Of a DNA stretch of 64,000 nt, positions 36,966-50,080 are shown one piece after another. Every line of letters begins with the position of its first letter. The stretch's first letter is position 1. A model generated the notes under the pieces. That model had not been told where the DNA came from and ran no database searches. It saw only the letters and a program-made list of their open reading frames with translations. The stretch is from Edolisoma coerulescens (taxonomy: Eukaryota; Chordata; Aves; Passeriformes; Campephagidae). The DNA lies in NCBI GenBank assembly GCA_013397115.1, contig VWZW01004136.1:1545913-1609912 (forward strand), written 5' to 3'. The translations under genes were made by a program, and so were the position numbers.

Positions 36966-39719
36966 TTCTGTGCAGGGCTGCCGTGCTTGCAGGGGGCAAC
37001 CTCACCTCAGTGCATCCTTCTGCACTGAAACTCTGATTGTCCAGTGAAAGCAGAAAATACTGACTCAGAGAGTTGTATGAGAACATTATTATTATTGTTT
37101 GATCAATTATCATTCGCCTGAAGTACTACAGTAGAATTTTTCTATTTAACAAACTCTGCTGTGGGAAAACTACAGACATGAGAACAAAGCAAAAAAAACT
37201 TAAGCTAAAATATTTAATGTATAATGAAAACTGCAAATCACAAAAATGTTTAATGTATTTTTTCAATGCTTTGACATTATAGCATTGCTTATCAACAGAA
37301 ATTAATAAAGCTTAAGAGAGGATATACAGGTGTGGATCATTTTCCCCAGAAACCTGCACTCAAGGCTTAGCCTTTGGCTTTTCCTCCTTTGTTAGTGGTG
37401 TGAGAGCACAGTTATGATGCATGCTTTGCTCACCAGCCTGGTACTGTCCTCTTAGAATGGATGGCACAAATGCTGGTCTGCCTGTCTGTGAGACTGCTGC
37501 CATTGAGCAGACCCTCAGCATTTCTGATTCTTTTGAGAACTGTCAGGAAAATAATTTCCCATGGAGTTGGAGAAGCTGAGGTCTTGTGCATGGTTTTTTG
37601 CTTGTCTTCCTGCATCTGTGTGAATCTGTTTGCTGACAGTAGTCTCACTCTGAACTTTGTCACAGTAAATCTAAGCAGATGTAAAAGAGTTGAAATGTAG
37701 TTATTCCAGAGGGATGCTATTTGTTTGGGGTTTTTTCTGCAGAGTCTCAGCAAGGCTTATTTGTAGTATTGCCTGAGACGATAGTGTGAAAAAGCATGAA
37801 TAACCAGACAGTTGCATGAATCTGTCTCAGTGATTCTTGCCATCAGCAAGTGATTAATTTTGACCTAGTTATGCATCACCCTGCTGATTCCATTGGAAAT
37901 GAATTGACAAGCCTTCAGTAGGGTCCAAATCAATAGGTCCATGCTCAGCAGCTTAGCAGTTCTCCTTGAGGGCTTATTGAGGAAGGGGGATTTTCTTCTA
38001 TGTTACTATATCCCATGCTCTGCATGTCTTCCCTGGGATGGTGACCTGCTCATTTTGGAATTATAGCTGGCAGGAGTGTGAACCACATTCTCTTTTCCCT
38101 AAATTATAGTTATCCAGTCTTGAATTAATGCCACATGAAAGAGCATTTGGTTCTCTACATCACAGACAAATGTGTGTCGCTTAGAGACAGGGATGGCACA
38201 TAGCAGGACTTGAAAAAATTGATTAAAATAAAGATGAATTCTTTTTTTCCCTCCAATTCCTCATTTTTAGACCATCTTACTTATGAAAAATGTGACTAAT
38301 TTTAGACTGAGAATTGTTTAAGTTGACAGGATGACTTTTCAGATCTAAATAAAGAAAAAAAGTAAATGCCATGAAGAAAATATCATAATAGCCTCACAGC
38401 AACTCCAGAGTCATTGAGTTTGCCCACTGTATCATCTTTTGTATACTCAAAACAGAAGATGGCCAGCCAACCAAAATGCTTGAAGTTGAATTTTTTTCTA
38501 ATTAGGAAGTCTAATTTTACGTGTCTTCTGCAGAATCAAAATATGCAAGCAATAACATTTGTTACTAATTTTTTACTGCAAACATTTTCATAGAAAGTTG
38601 CACTCTTCTTTTTTTCTAATGCTTTTTAAAAAAATCTGGCTATGGTTTAATAATTGTTGTTTATTTAAAATATATATAAATTCTGTTTGGGGGAAGAATA
38701 TAAATAGATGCTTACTGTTAAGTAGTATTCTTTTATGAAAGCTGTCATAAAATACAGCAAGAACATTGCTAGAGCTAAAATGTGTATTGTAGGGGAGATG
38801 GAAGAGAGCTTCTCCTCCTGGACACAGCACAGTTATGGCCCAGGGAGAGAGGGGGCAAAGCTGCTAGCCTGGCTTGGAGATGGGGGGATAAGGGGCAGCT
38901 CTCCAATCAAGGTATTTGTAATTTCCTCTCTCTAATGTGAAAAGCAAAGATGCCTGCCTGCATCCCCCTGTTCAGACTGATAGACAAATATTCAGGCAGT
39001 CTAAAGAAGAACTGAGAAATAGAAACTTACGTCGTGGGCATTGTTTCTCTCCAACACTTTTGATGCTGTGTGATAAGAGGTTTTCTGAAGGACTTCCCTT
39101 AAGCAAAAAACGGGAGGTCCCACTCTCCCCAAGTTATCCACATCCCCTTCCGCTTCAGCTCACTCCTCTCTTCTGAGTTTAATCTGCTCCAGGAGGCAAA
39201 GAGATGAGAAAAATCTGCAGTGCTTTGCTTGGTGTTTTACCCTCTGTGCATTCTCATGCTTGGCAACAAACACGTGGCTTAACATCAAGGTTCCCTTTAC
39301 TGATTTCACACATTGCATGTTTTGTAAAAAATGGTGGCAGCCAAGGGTACTGTGTGCCCGAAGGGAAAATACCCTTCCCTAGGATCCTGCACATCGCTGT
39401 GGGGTTGTGTCTTCCCCTTCAGGTGTTTGCAGAGTCACTTGCTTAGGCTCAAGTATGAGAAAGTAGCCAAGCTCTTTGGGATGCTGCAGGGCTTTTAGAG
39501 CCGCACAGAGAATGTTCATGTTCCAATACACATCTCGGTGTTGTAAGAATCGTCCCATTGAAAGAAAGAGGAAGATGTTCTTAGATTGCAAGTGGACACT
39601 GGTGATTCTGAAAAAAGAATTTGAATATGAGTTCTCAACTGCCAAAAGCAACTTGATTATAAGCATTTTGCTACTTGATTCAGTGCCATTGAGCTCATGA
39701 GGAGAAATTAATCTTTAAA

Positions 39720-39950
39720 AAATGAGTATTAAAATTATACTTACATTAAAATAGAATATTATAATCTGTCAGAAACTGTCATTTTAATTTCTAGGATTTT
39801 TTTTTTCAATTATGGATAACATAGCAATGAAAGTAACAGCTAACTCAATTATTCACATTTAATTTAAAATTAAACTTAATTTAAAACAAAACAAAACCAT
39901 CTAAAATTAAAATATAATAGAATTATCACACTTAATTACTTTGTTCAGCA
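39720..39950. other. very AT-rich segment in intron 5
   Basis: About 230 bases dominated by A and T, with a near-repeat of TTTAATTTAAAAT and TTAATTTAAAAC around 39858-39890 and many homopolymer runs. It sits about 220 bases before the last coding exon. It could act as a matrix-attachment-type region or simply reflect low GC; no function is shown. Confidence 0.55.
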
Positions 39951-40165
39951 TACTTCCCTATCCAGTCTTTCAGTGGTTAAGAGTTGCTAGGGGAGTGAGT
40001 GAGAGCACTGCAGTGAAAATCATTTTTATTTACATCATCCTGCAATAGTCTCCAAGTACAAGGCTGCCCTTGAAGCATAGGAGGCAGAAGTTTTCACAAT
40101 GGTGACTGCTGTCTATCTGTGTGGTTTTGTGGTTTTTATCTGTTTGTTTTTCCTTTAACTCGTAG

Positions 40166-40198
40166 AACCACATCACGGCCTTTGCAGAAGTCACATGA
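40166..40198 (+). CDS. PLPPR5: PLPPR5 last coding exon (C-terminus NHITAFAEVT, stop)
   Basis: Ten codons, NHITAFAEVT, then TGA at 40196-40198. The sequence is the known C-terminal end of PLPPR5; PLPPR1 also ends EVT. The exon follows a good pyrimidine tract and a TAG acceptor (40163-40165) in phase 0, giving PLEK-NHITAFAEVT with exon 5. In that join the protein should total about 316 residues if the missing first exon is the mammalian length. The in-frame triplet immediately upstream is itself TAG, so an acceptor further upstream would truncate the protein. This decides the exon start. Confidence 0.9.
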   Translation, partial: NHITAFAEVT

Positions 40199-40790
40199 TG
40201 TTGACGCTGATGTATATTCACTCCATTGGACTTCATCTCTTTTCACAGCCCACACATGATATTTGCAGTGTATCAAAATTAAGAAATTTTTAGAAGTCCT
40301 ATTTATGACTTGATTTTTACATCACTAGAATGATACCAACATTTTGAAGAATTCTTAAATATTAGAATGTCACTTTACTTTCTAGCAAAGATATTGACTG
40401 TTTACTTTTGTGATGGAATTGGACAAACTGAGCACTAATTATCTGACATTACCCTCTATTTTGGCTTCTCATTGTTTTTAATGGTTCATGTACCTATTCC
40501 AACAGTACTTTGTATTTTGATTTAACTTTGATTTTTAAAATCTACATTTTTAATTCAGCATGAACTTGTTTCCATTTGAGGCAATTTCAGTGTATAAAAA
40601 CTAGACAAATATTATGTTCTGTACAAAAATGCTGTTTGCACATTGTATTACGCTGTATTCCATGTAAGATATCATTCAAACAGTATGTTATATGTAAGAC
40701 TGGTGCTTCTGCTTTTCAAGAGAAAAAAATGCCAATTTTTACTGTAATAAGTATTGTATCATAATTAAAAGTTTATTTATTTGGATATTT
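40199..40790 (+). other. PLPPR5: PLPPR5 3' UTR (minimum extent)
   Basis: AT-rich sequence directly after the TGA with no splice signal or open frame of note, ending about 20 bases past a variant polyadenylation signal. If that signal is weak, the UTR probably continues to the canonical AATAAA at 42342. It contains several A/T-rich elements such as TTTATTTATTTGG near 40770. Confidence 0.6.
40764..40769 (+). terminator. candidate polyadenylation signal ATTAAA (PLPPR5, proximal)
   Basis: The common variant hexamer ATTAAA, followed within 30-60 bases by T-rich and GT-containing sequence (TTGTAGTTGAATTGTTGTTT). It is a plausible proximal 3' end about 570 bases after the stop. Confidence 0.4.
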
Positions 40791-42341
40791 TCCTGACATA
40801 ATTGTAGTTGAATTGTTGTTTTGTAGTTCTTGAATGTCTTGGATGATATATATGTATCTAGGTTAAAAGAAATGAAAATAATATAGAAAGTTTGATCTTT
40901 GATATATTCTTTATTACTAATGATATCCCATGAAAGGTTAAGGGCTCTGTTCTTAGCTTAGCATATCTGATGGGAAGCCGTGCTATTCATAAATCACTTA
41001 AACAAATTATCCAAGGAAGCCTGCATCTTCTCATGATTTTTGTACTCCCTGATACTATGCTGGGAGAACGGGTGCTAAGATAAGAAGAGGGTCACTGGCT
41101 TAGTGAGAAAAGTTCATCTGAGTTTCTACTCTCCATTTTAATGGAAAACTCATGGAAAAACCAAAATGGCTCAATTAATTTTTTTCAGCCTAAGTGACCA
41201 GGACAGGCACACTTTCTCTCCACAAAACTTTTTATCTCTGTTTGTGTTTCAGGCTCATATTTTTTAAAAAAAGAAAAAAAATCCTCTGCGAGTCTGCATG
41301 GTGTTGAATTGATTTTTCTTCAACATCAGCCAATGTTACCGTATCTCTGTTACTGCTGTGAATACTCACATTAAGCCTCCCCTTTGAAAGGCAGTCTTGC
41401 TGACTATTCATAGTGAAGTTGTCCTATAAAAATTGAGCACCAAATGGATCTGAATATTGTAAATGCTGAAGACATTCTTAACATCTGCCAGAAAGTTTTC
41501 CTCTGGCAAGAGCTGATAAAATGCTAGCCCTATAGAAACATTGAGAGTACTATTGGTCAGTGCAGGCTGTTGAGTATTTTAGGCCTTAAATTTTCCAGTT
41601 TGGTGTATTTCCTGTGCATTAATCATTGTTAGAGTATGTTTGAAACACAAGGATGTAGAATCAGGTATATTTTTTCTATGATGAATTTTAATGCATTCTC
41701 ACATAGTCATTGGGTAATGCCTGCTTCTACTTTTTGTTTTAACCTCTGCTTTCACTAAAATACAACTACCTAAAGAGTGCTTGGCAAACAGGGCAAGGCC
41801 AAGTTGTCTTTGAGTGCAATAGAGATATGCCACGAAGTCATTGTGCTAAGCTGAGAATTAAGAGATTGAAGAAATGTATCTGTGGGGAGAAAAGACCTAG
41901 AATAGAGTCCTTAGCTACAACTAGGTTACTTAGGTGATTGAAAACCCACCTTTATTAGACTATCAACTGTGTTTACAAAATTGTAGTAGATCCAAAGTTT
42001 GTATCACCGTGTTAGGCACACTTACCCTGCTGTTAGTCTAGCTAGCTAGGTTCCAAGGTACTAATGATTTCTCTGTGTGCAGATTTAAATGAAATCTTCA
42101 CTCATTTTTGCATGGTAGCAAATCTGCATTTTTTATATCTGATTTATAAGATTACCAAGAGATTCTTTTATGTTAAAAGAGATGACTCTTTTTCAGTGTA
42201 CTGTATATCATCAGCTTGTAACTGGTCTCTTTCTCAGGATCTTTCCCAGTCAGATATTTGGGTTAAATTTGTCATACTATCTCTGTGAACCAGCAGTGAG
42301 AAAACAAAAAGAGAGACACTCCGCTGTATAATGTATTTTTA

Positions 42342-42347
42342 AATAAA
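42342..42347 (+). terminator. candidate polyadenylation signal AATAAA (PLPPR5, distal)
   Basis: A canonical hexamer in TTTTTAAATAAAATAATTTT, followed by ATGTAGTGTATTTTTTT, a reasonable GT/T-rich downstream element. It would give a 3' UTR of about 2.1 kb. Whether it or the proximal site is used cannot be told from sequence. Confidence 0.4.
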
Positions 42348-42364
42348 ATAATTTTTCATTCATA

Positions 42365-45300
42365 TGTAGTGTATTTTTTTAGCTGTCTGTTTTACATATA
42401 TTTTGATTGATAGTGTGCATATAACAAAATTATGATTTTTTGTGAATTGCATTTGGTGACATGTTTTCCTGATTAACCAGGAATCCCCACAGTTAACTGT
42501 CTTCCCTTAGAGGTGGTTCTGGTGAAATTGAAAAGCATGAGAGGAAGAGCTGTATTGCAGAGTCCACAGCCTGTTGGGGAAGGGCTCTCCCCAGGATGTG
42601 GACCAGCCAAGCTCCAGACTGCTTTGATTGATTTTCAGAAGTGGCAAGAATTTGCTCTCTCACATCTGTAACTCTCCACTGCCCTGAAGTTTGGGCTTTA
42701 ACTCTTCCATTCTGGACCTAAAAAAGCTTTCAGTAGGAACAGTTTGCCAAAACAGAAGTTGGCACTTTTTTACTAAAATGGCTTTTTGGTGATTGCTTTT
42801 AAAAAAATCCCAGTGATGAGCAAGCATCATTCCTCATACAAGGAGTATTCTGATACAGAGTGGTTCCTACTGAAAACAGTGTGGTTGAGCCATGTCAGTG
42901 GTTTTGAATGCAACTGATTTTATTATTCTTGTGGGCCTTTTCTGTGTGTACTTCAGTGAAACAGCTCTTCTCTATTTATACATGAGATGTTTGAGAAGCA
43001 TCCATAATGTTATATGCTGCTGTGTTCCTAAAAATGGAATTTGTAAGGCATATGGGGACACCAGCTGGGCTCCTATCCATACCATTTTAGATTCTCTTGT
43101 ATGGATTCTGCTGTTCATTTATAATCAGGAACTGCATAAGACATACGGTGATAGCATCCGGGCTCACATTTCTTCAGCTTTTAAAAATGTTCATTTTAAC
43201 AATATATATTAAAAGAGGATAATGTTGGTATTTTTTAGCTGCAATTTTCTTTGCTTTTTGCTGTTGCCTTCTAATTTTGTTGCTGCCCAAGATCACAGCA
43301 AGTGCAGCAGTCCATTTGCACATTATGTTAGCAGGGAGCTTTTTATACTCTTTTGAAGTCTAATTTTGGTATTTCTGAGGCTTCCCATCAGAAAGCAAAG
43401 TGCATTTCATTTTAGGAGCAGATAAACTGAGTCCGTTTTGATCAAATACATCCCTGGCCATCTGCATAGCCTCGGCCTTGGGGACACTCAGGAGCATTTG
43501 CAGGCGGAAGGGTGAGCAGACCTCCAGACCTCTCAGCCCTGCAGCACCTCCCTCCAGGCACATCAAGAGCGTTTTTAGCCGGCTCTGCCTCTGACAGCTG
43601 CCTCAACCCCAGCATACTGGATTTTCCTGCTGTTCACCAGCATGAACACTTTCTTCCTCCCCTCAAGCACCTATGAGAGACTGGACAGATCTTGAAGTGC
43701 ACTACAAGCATGACTGCAGCTGGAGCCAGCGGCTGCCTGGTTCTCACTTGGACAAGTGGAAAGCTAAAGGAGGACCTAGTATGGCTCCAGCTTTTGGCCT
43801 TTTCCTCCACTTTCTAGACCTTTTGATTTTCAGGGATTTCCACTAAGGAAAGTAAAGCAAATCTTTACGGTCTCTGCCCACTTCAACTTCTGCAGCATGC
43901 CTAGGGTTGTGAAAGCCTTGCACTTGCTATTGGCCACTAGGGACTTTCCACTATAACACAGTGTTGCCTTTTTGTCACCCTCTCCTGTGTGAAGATGGCT
44001 GAAAAAGCTTCTTAGAGTTTCCAGGTTTGACCTGATGTTCAGGGAAGAAGACCCTGTGAACACCCCAGAAAGACCCCTGCCAGGGTGGGAGTTGAAGCCC
44101 TCGTGTGACTGTGATAAGCCTGGTTGTTTGCTCAGCACTTGCCGAGTTGGCAGACCAAGGTATGACTCTAGCAGGTTTGTTGTTCATACTAAGCTGCCTG
44201 TATTTGCCTCATCACGAAGCCTCAGTCCCCTTCCAACACAGAGGATTAGGTGCTTGGTCCAGCACTGGAGCTTGTTCTTTCTCTGTAGAGAATCCTAGGA
44301 AGTGCAGCATATCCTGCATGAAACTTGGCTGCTGTGTCTGCTGATGCTCTCCCAGACAAGCTGGAGGTAAGTGAGGTGTCATTCCAAGGTGCTTAGCTTC
44401 CACTTGCCTGTAACCATACCATGATCCAGGCGTTTGGTGGTTGCTGTAGCTGGAAGCAATGTAACCAGCCTGTGCCTGGGCTCCAGCTGCATGTCTTCTG
44501 AGCACTGACGTCCAGTTCTCTGCCTGTCATGTCCTTGAACTCTATTTCTTCCATTCCAGTTGTCAGCTCTTGATACTCCGTTCTGCTGTGAGATGTTATA
44601 CTCATGAGGCATAAGGGGAGCCTGGCTGTGTTCATCAGCAGACCCTTTTAGATACTCTTACATGCCTTCTACTCTGGTCTGTTGTCACTAGCTGTATAAA
44701 ACATTGGCAAGTAGGTTAATCTAATTTAATTAGGACAATTTAATTCTGAACAAAAGTTTACACCCAGAGGTTTTATATGATTCTAACTAATCCACAGCAA
44801 ATCTCTAGCTAATTCAGATAAACCGTCCTGAATTGTCCCATGTGGACAAGTCCCAAGCCTTTTTTTCCCCAGAGCAGGTCTGCTGTTTTAATATCTTCCC
44901 CTAGTGGCTACAGCCAGAAGAGTGTGTAGCAGTCAGCTTCCTGAAGAATTACTGAATCCGTTCTCTAAAACGGGGGCATAGAAGTCCCAGTAAAGATCTT
45001 GAGTCCCCAAAACCAAATTCTTGGCACCAATGTTCTCATCTGACAATGTTCACAGCAAAATAAACAAAAATAAGAAACCAAATCCTTTTCCTGACAAATT
45101 TCTCCCTGCATACCAATGTTAAACCAAAATACGTACATTCTGCAGGTACAGGGAACTTGTAATCTTGGTGGCAATCTTTAATGTGGTTCTGAATGCAAGA
45201 TCTTTGAGCTGTGAATTCCTAGGATTGCTCTGAAGTAGGGAAATAATTCTAAAAAAGAGGGAGTGAACATGTCTACAACTGTAAAAGAAAAACTAGAGCT

Positions 45301-48300
45301 ACAAAATGAGAAGGGGATCAGTTTCAGAAGCAGGGGAAAAGCCTTCTTATACTTGTTATCAGGTGTGCCAATTCGAGGTAGATTTGCTCTATTTTTCTAA
45401 CATAAAATATGAAGACTTTAATGGATGGCATTTCTATGTTTTTTGAATACCGCAGTAGAAGAAAACTGCTGCTTTTAGTCTGCTGTTTCTGCTAAGAAAT
45501 CATCTGCTCTTTCATACTCTTTGATGCTGTTGCTTAAGGAAAAGCAGCTACTGTTCCTTCCTTAGCAACCTCTATTTATAAAGTAGCAACTGACAAAGAT
45601 ATTCTACTCAAATATTCTAAAAATAAGTCTGATGTGATGAGAATAAAGTGCTTATTTAGCAAAACAAAAGAAAATGCCCTTTGGTTCTCTTTGAGGACAG
45701 GGGACTTGAGGCTAATCCTAGTGGGAAACACTAGGAAGAAGATAAGACCCTTGCCTTTTGGCAACAGTTTACAATGTTACTAGACAAGGTGATGGATCTT
45801 CTTTGAGATTAATACTCTTAGTTGGTTTTTTTTTTTTGTCCCCTGAGAATTTAGAGAAAACATTGTAAGGATGTTGGCTTGGAGCATATAATCTTACAAA
45901 GAAAAACGTAGAATGCCATTGGTTTTGTGTTATGTGTGTTCTCTGGAGTCACTCTCAAAGGCAGTGAACACCAGGCCAGTAGAGGGGGAATAGAAAGACT
46001 AAAAAAACTATTTCTTGTCAGCTGGAGGGTGACAGATTTCCCACGCTGTGTCTTTTCAGGAAACCAAATGAGTAGGGAGACTTGATCAGCTGATTATGTG
46101 GCAGAATTCTGTCATCCTGGGTCTCCTATGGGAATGCCTGGTTATAGTGTATATGTTTCATTCAATTAACATTTTGCTTAGAAGACCAGATAATTGTGAG
46201 ATGTTTGATCCATAGTTCTTCATGAGATTAAGCGAAGTTGATACTCCCATGGCATTGGACACTATGCTGCTGCCTTTTATTTTCTGCCTGATGACCTGGC
46301 TTCTCTGCATATTGAAGGTAAAAGGCTGTATACTGCATTTTAATAAAATTATGAAAACTAACTTTTCTTCAGGAATCTGGTGACCTGCATATAGATTTTA
46401 AGAAAATCTCTCTCATGGATGTAATTTCTTTTGAAACTTGGGATTGTAAACTCACTTCTACCTGTATACTGCTATAAACCTGAAACTAAAACCTTCTTGT
46501 AGGTGAGGGGAAGAGTCACCTCTGCAGGCTCAATGGAAGAGCTACAAGTCTTGAGCACTGTGGTGGAAGATACCACAGGAGTTTGGTCACCTAGGAGTTT
46601 CTTTATGACTTACTTGATCACATGTGTTTTGATTTTCAAATGTCCCACTCACTGCACTGTGGTTGTGGTTTTGTTTGGAAGGAAGATTGCTGACAAGCAT
46701 ACATGTTAACACAAAAGAGAACAGCACTATGGCTTTCTTCTTCATCCTCATTAGCTTTTAGTATACCTGCATTACTGCCTTTTGCTACATGGCTCTGTGC
46801 CCAGCCTTCACTTTCTGACTCTGCTTCTGGCATTTGTGTTTCTCAGTAGATGTCACATACTGCTGTGTCACATTGTGTAATAACCAGCAAGTGAATTGGA
46901 TTTAGGCCTTTGCCAACATAAAATTGCTTTTTCGGATGCAGGTATGAATATAAAAATAGAAAAACGTGGTGTGGTACCAATTATTTTAATGGTAGTAGAG
47001 TAAAAGCAGAAAATGAGATTGTTTCAGAAGAAAAACGAAGGGTGGCAATGAAAATTTGAAAGTAAATGTGAGTGAGATAATTTAAGCTAAAGAGAAATCT
47101 GAATGTAAGTGAGATTTCAAAGGATACAACTTGCAATGACTTTATAGATAGTGAGTAAGAATTTCCTACACAGCTGGTAAAGCAAATAGATCATACTAGA
47201 TTAATTCATTACACTGCACATCCCACAGGGAGTGGTCTGACCATCATGTTTATTGGCAAAAATATGGCCTGAATTTTTGACAAATCAAAAAATAATGGGA
47301 AAGCCAAGATGTTCAGGACTGTGTGTACCTTCTGCAATGTAACAGTAAAGAAAATTGGTCAGGATAGGCCTAGATTGTGCTTCTGTTGATTCTGGTTTGT
47401 TTAACTCCAGGTGGGAGTTGGGGAGGGGGGATGCTGGTTTTGTATCTTTTTATCATTTCCAAATTGGACAGCCACCTTGTGTCCTCCTGCTTTGAAAGGC
47501 AACCGATACCCCACCCTGATCTGGCTTTGAATTAGACCTCAGATACAGGCCACCTGCTGCAAATCCAGTTGTACTTCCTCTCCTGTGTACCTCTCCTGCA
47601 CATCTCTCCTCTGCTCTTGCCACTACTCCGGCCTGTGCTCAGCAGACCATCAGCAAACAGCTTTTGCATTAGCTTTGAGGAGCACACGGGAGAGCTGCAC
47701 CTTCCCGTGTCGCTGCTGCTCGGTTGCTAGGGCTGAGGTACACAGCCGTGCTTCCTCCTACTGGGGTGAAAGGATAGCAAATGTCTTCAGCAGGACAGCA
47801 TGCTGTGGGAAGCCATGCCATGGTCTTAGGTGCTGATAAGTATTAGCACATTTGTATTGTTAGATCAGTGTCGTTCTTCCTTACAGACGTGGTTGTTGCA
47901 AGAGGCTGCAAGCTCACGTCGTTAGTGGTTAGCCCTGGAATATGGGAAGGCTCTTTCACGTGCCAGATGGAGACTAGAATTATGATGAGAATTTATCAGC
48001 TGGGGCTCCCAGAAACTTCCAGATGTCCTGGCATAGCCCTTTTCTAGGACAGTATGTTATCAGAATAGGCTTTCAGTTTGCCTTGTTCCCTGAGTATGAG
48101 ATAGATGTGATTTCTATTCATTCTCTGTAACAGATGACGTCTTGTATTTCATATGCCAGTTTCTTGTTCTTGATTAGTTTTTGAACTTATTCACTCTTCC
48201 ATGTTGGTCTTTTATTGCTCTTATTTCCAGATGGCAGCATACATTAACCTGACATCAAAAATTTTCCATTTCCCTTCAATGCCATTTCTCTCTGCTGAGT

Positions 48301-49475
48301 TTTACACTTCAGCAGTGTTTAAGCATTTCATCTTCCTCATTGTTTGATGCTGGTTTGCAATACGTCTTAGATAAATACATACCTTCTCCTTGCACTTTTC
48401 AACACCTGGGCTCCCGTCTCCCTGCGGCAGTGGTGGAACTGTGAAATTCTGCTAGCTGCTGTTATTATTGGGTGTGAGTGCTGGTTTCAGTGCAGAGGTA
48501 TGGGCAAGGAGAAGTATGACACTTTCCAGCAGCAGGGAGAGACCTCCTGTCCTGGGCAGCAGTGTCCTCATGGCTCTTGCAGCACAGTCACTTATGAGAC
48601 TTGGGAAGCTCTGGCATAGGCAGGTGTGGTCCTGCTCTCCTGTTCAGTGTTATTGTCACAATAACAGCTGTATTTTGCTGTTTTGCCCGTACACCTCTGT
48701 TTCTGTGTCAGCGGGGTCCAAGTGGAGTAAGTAATGCCAGAAATACAGAGGGCCCCTCTCATTTTCTGTTGTCTACCCCTGTGTGCCAATCTGCAACATG
48801 CTGCTGCGTCAGTGCACGGATCACCTCATCTGTTGTCACATCCATCCTTCAGAAACCACTGACCATGCCATTACCAAGGAATCAAGGCAATATTGACTCT
48901 CTCCCTTGTCTCACTCCCTCCCTTTATTCACTACTGTTACTCCTTTTGACTTTGTTTCTATTTTAACAAAGACCAAAACACAACAGAAGTAGCACTGTTT
49001 ATGACTGTATTTGCTTACTTACTACACATCTGGCCACAAGTGTGGTGTGATTTATATCTGTTAGACTGTAGATCCTTTGCAGTATGAATTGTCTGTATCT
49101 GAGTCTGCAAGGCATCTTATAAAAGGGACTTTCATCCCAAATGGGACCTTTAAATGTCATCCACATCTTCTGTAGACACTTGTATCTGTCTAGGAGACAT
49201 TGGTTCCCATTGCTGAGCACAGTATTTGCAAACCTGGAACAGTCGCTATAGAACTGGGGTGCTCCAGCCAGTCTAAAATCATGAAGGAGCAGCCAGGATA
49301 TATGAGCATCTTTTATTCTGCTGAAGGCTTGATTTCTGTGAAAGGGGGAAGGCATGAAAATAAAATTAATTAACTAATTAATAAAACAAACAAATAAATA
49401 AGGAGCAAGAAATTTATCTAAAGACTTAAAGAGATATTTAGATATTAAGATTCTGAAGGGGAAAAGCTTACTAAA
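42365..49475. other. gene-free interval after PLPPR5
   Basis: No coding exon or recognised repeat family. It includes a 106-codon + strand open frame at 42892-43212 that has a weak internal 93-bp periodicity, and several overlapping open frames around 43.8-44.6 kb in moderately GC-rich DNA, all unrecognised. In mammals the next gene downstream of PLPPR5 is SNX7 in convergent orientation (recalled synteny), but no SNX7 exon was identified here. Confidence 0.6.
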
Positions 49476-50080
49476 TCCTAGTTCCAGCTGGGAGAGAGTT
49501 AATTTTCTTCCTAGTAACTGTGTTTTGGATTTAGTATGAGAATACTGCCGGTAACATACTGATGGTTTAGATGTTGTTAAGAAGTTCTCACTCTAAATGA
49601 AGGCTTTTTCAGTTTCCCATGCTCTGCCAGCAAACAGGTGCACAAGAAGCTGGGAGGGAGCACAGCTGGTAATGCTGACCTGAGCTGGCCAGAGGGATAT
49701 TCCACATCACAGAACATCATGCTCAGTAAATAAACTGGGGGGAGCTGGCCAAGAGCTGCTGACTGCTGCTTGGGGATGGGCTGGGCATCAGTCAGACAGC
49801 AGTGAACAGTTCTATTGGGCATCACTAGTGTTTCTTGGGGTTTAGTCCTCTCTTTCTTCATCTCTCTTGTTATTGTTATTATTATCTATGTTTGGTTTTT
49901 TTGGAGGGGTGTTTTTTTGTTTTGTTTTGTCCTTTTTTACTTTATTTTAATTATTAAGATGTTCTTATCTCAGCACACAGTTTTTATCTTTTTCTGATTC
50001 TCCTCCCCATCTCACCAGCGGGCACAGAGTGGGTGAGTGGGTCTGTGGTAGTCAGTTGATTGCTGGGTAAAACCATGATA
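49476..50080 (+). mobile_element. avian endogenous-retrovirus LTR (solo), copy 1
   Basis: A roughly 600-bp solitary LTR. Its blocks follow the same order as copy 2 at 60693: CAGCTGGGAGAGAGTTAATT, TGTGTTTTGGATTTAGTATG, CACAAGAAGCTGGGAGGGAG, GATATTCCACATCA, CATGCTCAGTAAATAAACTG (TATA-like region), a T-rich stretch, TTCTTATCTCAGCACACAG, and a GGGTAAAACCATGATA end. The start is diverged from the expected TGTGCTGG. No coding region flanks it, so it is probably a solo LTR left by recombination. Family membership (ERVL-type of passerine or other bird genomes) is recalled, not computed. No clear target-site duplication was found. Confidence 0.85.

Larger units (their letters stand above)
31833..40165 (+). 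other. PLPPR5: PLPPR5 intron 5
   Basis: An 8.3-kb intron, GTAATG to a TTTTTCCTTTAACTCGTAG acceptor. It includes a CpG-dense pocket near 36.9 kb and a very AT-rich segment at 39.7-39.95 kb. I looked for a microexon encoding the VTSVQ residues that precede NHITAFAEVT in mammals (recalled) and did not find one, though a 15-nt exon would be easy to miss. Confidence 0.93.
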
